Assembly: GCA_036555725.1 (NCBI GenBank)
Contig: DATBKU010000153.1
Span: 62,001-126,000 of the forward strand
DNA: 64,000 nt
Direction of reading: 5' to 3'
Source of the DNA: CALAED01 sp036555725
Lineage (GTDB): Bacteria; Actinomycetota; Actinomycetes; Streptosporangiales; Streptosporangiaceae
The notes under the pieces were generated by a model. It made no database searches and was not told the DNA's origin. It saw nothing but the letters and a program-made list of their open reading frames with translations. Position numbers and translations under genes: made by a program. Numbering within the stretch: position 1 is the first letter of the stretch; every line of letters starts with the position of its first letter. Positions 59,518-64,000 of this stretch are shown piece by piece.

Positions 59518-59614
59518 GCGAAACGACGAGCCGTCAGGCGAGGAGTGCGGCGAACCGACCAGTACTGCGAGTCTGCTCACGCACCGACGAGCCGCCCGGC
59601 GAGGAGGGAGCCGC
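59518..59614. repeat. spacer with a duplicated 22-mer
   Basis: CGACGAGCCG...GCGAGGAG occurs at 59524-59545 and 59585-59606, 20 of 22 bases identical, 61 bases apart. The second copy merges into the ribosome site of the DUF5682 gene. Confidence 0.45.
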
Positions 59615-62107
59615 GTGAGCGAGGTGTTGGTCTTCGGGATCCGCCATCACGGGCCGGGGTCGGCCCGGTCGCTGCGCCGTGCGCTGGCCGAGGTCAAGCC
59701 GGAGGTCGTGCTGATCGAGGGACCGCCGGAGGCGGACTCGATCGTCCGGCTCGCCGCCGAGCCCGACATGATGCCGCCGGTCGCGCTGCTCGCCCACGCG
59801 CCCGGCGAACGCGGGCGGCGGGCCGCGTTCTGGCCATTCGCGGAGTTCTCCCCGGAGTGGCAGGCGATCCGGTACGCCTGCGCGGCCGACATCCCGGTCC
59901 GGTTCTGCGACCTCCCCGCCGCCCACCAGCTGGCCTTCCAGAAGACGAAGCCCGAGCCGGAAGCGGAGGGCCGGCCGGAAGCGGAGGGCCGTCCCGAAGC
60001 GGAGGGCCGGCCTGCGGCTGCCGGCGAGGGTGCCGGCGGGGACGAGGCTGCCGGCGACGACGGCAATCCGGCGGCGGGCGACACCCCGGGTGACGACGAC
60101 ACACCGGCGGCGGGAGAGGCGGCGGCCCCGGACGACGTACGGATGGATCCGCTGGGCCGGCTGGCGCGGGCGGCGGGGTATGACGACGCCGAACGGTGGT
60201 GGGACGACGTCATCGAGCATCGCGGCGACGGACCGAGCCCGTTCGAGGCGATCGCCGAGGCCATGACCGTACTGCGGGAGCACGCGCCGCCCATGCCGGA
60301 GGCGTACGCCCGCCGCGAGGAGCAGCGCGAGGCGTACATGCGCCGGACGCTGCGGCGCACCCTCAAGGAGGGCTACGAACGGGTCGCGGTGGTGTGCGGC
60401 GCCTGGCACGTCCCGGCGATCACCGCGCAGGTGCCGGTCACCCACGACGACCGCACGCTGCGCGGCCTGCCGAAGATCAAGGTCGACGTGACCTGGGTGC
60501 CGTGGACCCACGGCCGGCTGGCGAGCTGGTCGGGCTACGGTGCCGGCGTCACGTCGCCCGGCTGGTACCACCACCTGTTCACATCGGGGATGGCGGGGCG
60601 TAGCCATGGGGGTGAAGCACAGCGCCGGCGGCCGATAGAAAGATGGCTGACCGAGGCGGCCCGGGTGCTCCGCGACGAGGACCTCCCGGTGTCGTCCGCG
60701 CACGTGATCGAGGCCGTACGGCTGACCGAGGCGCTGGCCGCCCTCCGCGACCGGCCGCTGCCGGGGCTCGACGAGGTGACCGAGGCCACCCGGGCGGTCC
60801 TGTGCGAGGGCGCCGCCCTGCCGCTCGAACTGATCCAGCGGAAGATGGTCGTCGGGGAGCGGCTCGGTTCCGTACCGGCCTGGACGCCGATGGTGCCGCT
60901 GCAGCGTGACCTGCAGCGCGAGCAGCGGCGGCTGCGCCTCAAGCCGGCGGCGCTCGACAAGGACTACGACTTCGACCTCCGCAAGCCCGGCGACCTCGAT
61001 CGCAGCCGCCTGCTGCACCGGCTGCGCGTCCTCGACATCGCCTGGGGCGTGCCGGCCGAGAGCGCCCGGCAGACCAAGGGCACGTTCCGCGAGACGTGGA
61101 CGCTGGCGTGGCAGCCCGAGTTCGACGTGGATCTGATCGAGGCGGGCGTGTGGGGCACGACCGTGCCGGGCGCCGCGACCGCGAAGGCGAAGTCGCTGGC
61201 GGCGGCGGCCGCCGAGAAACCCGGAGCGTTGCCCGAGCTGACCGCGCTCGCCGAACGGTGCCTGCTCGCCGACCTCGGCGACGCGCTCCCCACGGTCATG
61301 CGGGCGCTCGCCGACCAGGCCGCCGCCGACACCGACGTCGCCCACCTCATGGCCGCGCTGCCGGCCCTCGTCCGGTCGCTGCGGTACGGCGACGTACGCG
61401 GCACCGCGACCGGGCCCTTGCGCACCGTCGTCGACGGCCTGATCGTCCGGATCTGCGTGGGCCTGCCACCCGCGGTCAGCGGCCTGGACGACACCGCGGC
61501 CCGCGCGCTGCTCACGCAGATTGATGCGATGCACGCGGCGCTGGCCCTGCTCGGCGACGCCGCCCACACGAGCCAATGGCACGACACGCTCGCGGCCGTG
61601 GTCGACCGCCGTGGCCTGCACGGCCTGCTCGAGGGACGGCTGACCCGGCTGCTGCTCGACGCCGGACGGCTGGCCGATGTGCCCGATCGGATGGCCCGCG
61701 CCGTGTCGGTGGGGCAGCCGCCCGCCCGTACGGCCGCCTGGGTCGAGGGCTTCCTGAGCGGCGGCGGGCTGATCCTCGTGCACGACGAGGCGTTGCTGCG
61801 GCTGGTCGACGGCTGGATCGGCGGCCTGCCCGACGAGGACTTCACCACTGTGCTGCCGCTGCTCCGCCGTACGTTCGGCACGTACGAGGCGCCCGAGCGG
61901 CGGGCCATCGGCGAGCGCCTGCGCCGCGTCGACGAGCAGCCCGCCCGGACCGGAAACGATCCGGGTGACGACGTCGACGCCGGCCGCGCCGCCCCCGCCG
62001 TCCGTACGGTCCTGGACATCTTCGGCTGGGCCCCGCCTCGACAAGGGAGCGGAGAGGTCACCGCAGTCGACCTCGCGGCGGCGAACCGAGGGGATGGCGC
62101 GCGATGA
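59615..62107 (+). CDS. DUF5682-family protein (YehM-like)
   Basis: 830 aa of unknown function. The N-terminal GIRHHGPGSARSLRRAL and VLIEGPPEAD segment is the conserved core of the family. A low-complexity insert contains three EAEGRP repeats (about 59962-60015) and a Gly/Asp-rich run. The remainder is helical and divergent. Conserved with MoxR and VWA partners, so it may be the effector or sensor of the system. GTG start with GGAGGGA upstream. Confidence 0.82.
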   Translation: MSEVLVFGIRHHGPGSARSLRRALAEVKPEVVLIEGPPEADSIVRLAAEPDMMPPVALLAHAPGERGRRAAFWPFAEFSPEWQAIRYACAADIPVRFCDLPAAHQLAFQKTKPEPEAEGRPEAEGRPEAEGRPAAAGEGAGGDEAAGDDGNPAAGDTPGDDDTPAAGEAAAPDDVRMDPLGRLARAAGYDDAERWWDDVIEHRGDGPSPFEAIAEAMTVLREHAPPMPEAYARREEQREAYMRRTLRRTLKEGYERVAVVCGAWHVPAITAQVPVTHDDRTLRGLPKIKVDVTWVPWTHGRLASWSGYGAGVTSPGWYHHLFTSGMAGRSHGGEAQRRRPIERWLTEAARVLRDEDLPVSSAHVIEAVRLTEALAALRDRPLPGLDEVTEATRAVLCEGAALPLELIQRKMVVGERLGSVPAWTPMVPLQRDLQREQRRLRLKPAALDKDYDFDLRKPGDLDRSRLLHRLRVLDIAWGVPAESARQTKGTFRETWTLAWQPEFDVDLIEAGVWGTTVPGAATAKAKSLAAAAAEKPGALPELTALAERCLLADLGDALPTVMRALADQAAADTDVAHLMAALPALVRSLRYGDVRGTATGPLRTVVDGLIVRICVGLPPAVSGLDDTAARALLTQIDAMHAALALLGDAAHTSQWHDTLAAVVDRRGLHGLLEGRLTRLLLDAGRLADVPDRMARAVSVGQPPARTAAWVEGFLSGGGLILVHDEALLRLVDGWIGGLPDEDFTTVLPLLRRTFGTYEAPERRAIGERLRRVDEQPARTGNDPGDDVDAGRAAPAVRTVLDIFGWAPPRQGSGEVTAVDLAAANRGDGAR

Positions 62108-62207
62108 GCACCGAGCGGGCCGTGGCGGCTGGACTGAGGAGTGAGGAACGAACGACGAGGGAAGACGCCACGTCAAGGCCCGCGAGGCGTCGAGCGGAGC
62201 GAGACCA
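62108..62207. repeat. GAGCGGAGCGAG-type spacer before the VWA gene
   Basis: Non-coding; contains CGACGAGGGAAG (62153-62164), identical to a word between sbcD and sbcC, and ends GAGCGGAGCGAGACC before the ATG. Confidence 0.4.
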
Positions 62208-63368
62208 ATGAGTACCGAGGACCGGATGACGCGGTGGCGGCTGGTGCTCGGCGGCGAGGCCGCCGACTCGACAGGCGTCACGCTCGGCGGCGACGAGGCG
62301 CGGATGGACCAGGCGCTCGAGGCGCTGTACGGGTCGACTGCGGGTGGAGCGGGCCGTGCGGGCCGGCGCTCAGCCGGGCTCGGCGCGTCGGCGCCGCAGG
62401 TGGCCCGCTGGCTCGGCGACATCCGTGGGTACTTCCCGTCGTCCGTCGTGCAGGTCATGCAGCAGGACGCGATCGAGCGGCTCGACCTCACCCGGCTGCT
62501 GCTGGAGCCGGAGATGCTGGAGGCCGTCGAGCCCGACGTGCACCTCGTCGGCACCCTGCTGTCGCTGAACCGCGTGATGCCCGAGCGCGCCCGCGAGACG
62601 GCCCGGGGCGTCGTGCGTACGGTCGTCCGCGAGCTGGAGCGGCGGCTCGCGGAACGCACCAGGTCGGCGATCGGCGGCGCCCTGGACCGCGCCGCCCGCA
62701 CGCTGCGGCCGCGGCGGCTCGCCGACGTCGACTGGAACCGTACGATCCACGCCAACCTGCGTCACTACCTGCCGTCGCACGGCACGATCGTGCCGGACAA
62801 GCTGGTCGGGTACGGGCGGCGCCGCCAGGCCGTCCAGCGTGACGTGGTGCTCTGCATCGACCAGAGCGGCTCGATGGCGGCGTCGGTCGTGTACGCCGGG
62901 GTGTTCGGCGCGGCGCTCGCGTCGATGGCGTCGCTGCGTACGTCGCTGGTGGTCTTCGACACCGCGGTCGTCGACCTCACCGACCAGTTGCACGACCCGG
63001 TCGAGGTGCTGTTCGGCACCCAGCTGGGCGGCGGCACCGACATCAACCGCGCCGTCGCGTACTGCCAGCGCCTCGTCACCCGCCCGGCCAACACCATCTT
63101 CGTGCTGGTCAGCGACCTGTACGAGGGCGGTATTCGGGAGGAGATGCTGAGCCGGGTGGCGGCGCTGAAGACCGCCGGGGTCCAGGTCGTCGTGCTGCTG
63201 GCGCTGTCCGATGACGGCGCGCCGTCGTACGACCACGACAACGCGGCGGCGCTGGCCGGGCTCGGGGTGCCCGCCTTCGCCTGCACGCCCGATGCCTTCC
63301 CCGACCTGATGGCGGCCGCCGTGGAGCGCCGCGACCTGGCGGCGTGGGCGGAGCGTCACGCACAGTGA
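62208..63368 (+). CDS. VWA-domain protein (YehP/CoxE-like)
   Basis: 386 aa. A helical N-terminal region is followed by a von Willebrand A domain with the MIDAS sequence DQSGS (218-222) and Thr in GGGTDINR. Such proteins bind Mg and act with MoxR ATPases as a chaperone-like pair. ATG 62208; last gene of the SWIM-DUF5691-MoxR-DUF5682-VWA unit. Confidence 0.88.
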   Translation: MSTEDRMTRWRLVLGGEAADSTGVTLGGDEARMDQALEALYGSTAGGAGRAGRRSAGLGASAPQVARWLGDIRGYFPSSVVQVMQQDAIERLDLTRLLLEPEMLEAVEPDVHLVGTLLSLNRVMPERARETARGVVRTVVRELERRLAERTRSAIGGALDRAARTLRPRRLADVDWNRTIHANLRHYLPSHGTIVPDKLVGYGRRRQAVQRDVVLCIDQSGSMAASVVYAGVFGAALASMASLRTSLVVFDTAVVDLTDQLHDPVEVLFGTQLGGGTDINRAVAYCQRLVTRPANTIFVLVSDLYEGGIREEMLSRVAALKTAGVQVVVLLALSDDGAPSYDHDNAAALAGLGVPAFACTPDAFPDLMAAAVERRDLAAWAERHAQ

Positions 63369-63389
63369 TCATCTTTTAGACTGGATCCC

Positions 63390-64000
63390 ATGAGCGGCGG
63401 GCATGGACACGGCCATGGGCACGGCGCCCCGGCCGGCGACACCGACCGTCGCTACCTCCTCGGGGCGCTGGCGCTGCTCGCCGCCTTCATGGCCGGCGAG
63501 GTGGTCATCGGGCTGATCGCACACTCGCTGGCGCTGCTGTCCGACGCCGGGCACATGCTGACCGACGCCTTCTCGATCGTGCTCGCCTTGTTCGCCATGC
63601 GGCTGGCGGCACGGCCGCCGCACGGCGACTACACGTACGGGCTGAAGCGCGCCGAGATCCTGTCCGCCCAGCTCAACGGCGTGACGCTGCTGCTGCTCGC
63701 GCTGTACTTCGTCATCGAGGCCGTGCGGCGCCTCATCGAGCCGCCGCACGTGATCGGGCCGCTGGTCTTCGGCACGGCGGTCGCCGGCATCGCCGTCAAC
63801 CTCGCGGCCACCTGGATGATCAGCCGGGCCGACCGGCGCAGCCTCAACATCGAGGGCGCGTTCCAGCACATCCTGAACGACCTGTACGCGTTCATCGCCA
63901 CCGCCGTGTCCGGCCTGATCGTGTGGTTCAGCGGCTTCGCCCGGGCCGACGCGATCGCCTCGCTGATCGTGGCGGCCCTCATGGTCAAGGCCGGGTACGG
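63390..64000 (+). CDS. cation-diffusion-facilitator metal exporter, 3' truncated
   Basis: Membrane transporter of the CDF family (CzcD/ZitB type), 203 residues visible before the window ends. Starts with a metal-binding Gly-His repeat (GHGHGHG), then membrane helices with LLSDAGHMLTDA (the Asp/His metal site) and HILNDLYAF (second site). Probably exports zinc or related metal ions. No stop in the window. Confidence 0.93.
   Translation, partial: MSGGHGHGHGHGAPAGDTDRRYLLGALALLAAFMAGEVVIGLIAHSLALLSDAGHMLTDAFSIVLALFAMRLAARPPHGDYTYGLKRAEILSAQLNGVTLLLLALYFVIEAVRRLIEPPHVIGPLVFGTAVAGIAVNLAATWMISRADRRSLNIEGAFQHILNDLYAFIATAVSGLIVWFSGFARADAIASLIVAALMVKAGY

Noticed and set aside
59962..60015. Short tandem EAEGRP repeat
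   Set aside because: Looked at as a possible mobile or CRISPR-like repeat; it is in frame within the DUF5682 gene and simply encodes a low-complexity linker.

Overview
High-GC chromosomal window from an actinomycete. Evidence: very GC-rich codon use, frequent GTG and TTG starts, ATGA/GTGA/TTGA stop-start overlaps, and actinomycete-type families (LuxR/NB-ARC regulator, XRE-cupin regulator, PaaX, DUF5682/DUF5691). A Streptosporangiales-like genus such as Nonomuraea is plausible but cannot be fixed from the sequence alone. Both ends cut genes: iolD on the left, a CDF metal exporter on the right. I see no rRNA, tRNA, CRISPR array, transposase or prophage.

Layout. 1-4.0 kb: end of iolD and a three-gene sugar (probably inositol) ABC transporter. 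4.1-12.5 kb: a leftward catabolic operon (M24 hydrolase, E1 alpha/beta of a 2-oxoacid dehydrogenase, amidohydrolase, bicupin, SDR, then a lipoate-ligase homologue) behind an XRE-cupin regulator. 12.6-24.1 kb: a rightward signalling block with a LuxR-type NB-ARC regulator, two degenerate adenylate-forming (acyl-CoA ligase) proteins, a soluble fungal-Nik1-like poly-HAMP hybrid histidine kinase and a response regulator, ending tail-to-tail against a cyclase-homology protein. 24.1-24.6 kb: an intergenic stretch with two possible small ORFs, a 14-bp palindrome and a strong terminator. 24.6-31.4 kb: aldehyde dehydrogenase, MBL-fold hydrolase, and SbcD/SbcC. 31.4-37.0 kb: a membrane-anchored collagen-like protein with a partner, YjbR-like protein, TetR with a hydrolase-glycosyltransferase fusion, VOC and GNAT proteins.

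37.0-44.0 kb: a PaaX-controlled aryl-CoA island best read as aerobic 2-aminobenzoate (or salicylate) degradation: bifunctional aryl-CoA monooxygenase/reductase, aryl-CoA ligase, RidA, enoyl-CoA hydratase and SDR. 44.0-55.6 kb: GroES-like protein, secreted glucodextranase-type GH15 enzyme, sugar epimerase, SDR, FdhF/YdeP molybdoenzyme with an oxalate/formate-type MFS carrier, RibD/DHFR-like reductase and a Baeyer-Villiger-type monooxygenase. 55.7-63.4 kb: five co-directional genes SWIM - DUF5691 - MoxR AAA+ - DUF5682 - VWA, a poorly understood conserved system resembling E. coli yehLMPQ. 63.4 kb to the end: the CDF exporter.

The two most unusual units are the Nik1-like kinase with its pseudo-ligase pair and the SWIM/MoxR/VWA cluster. 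Several perfect palindromes in regulator promoters are listed as operator candidates.
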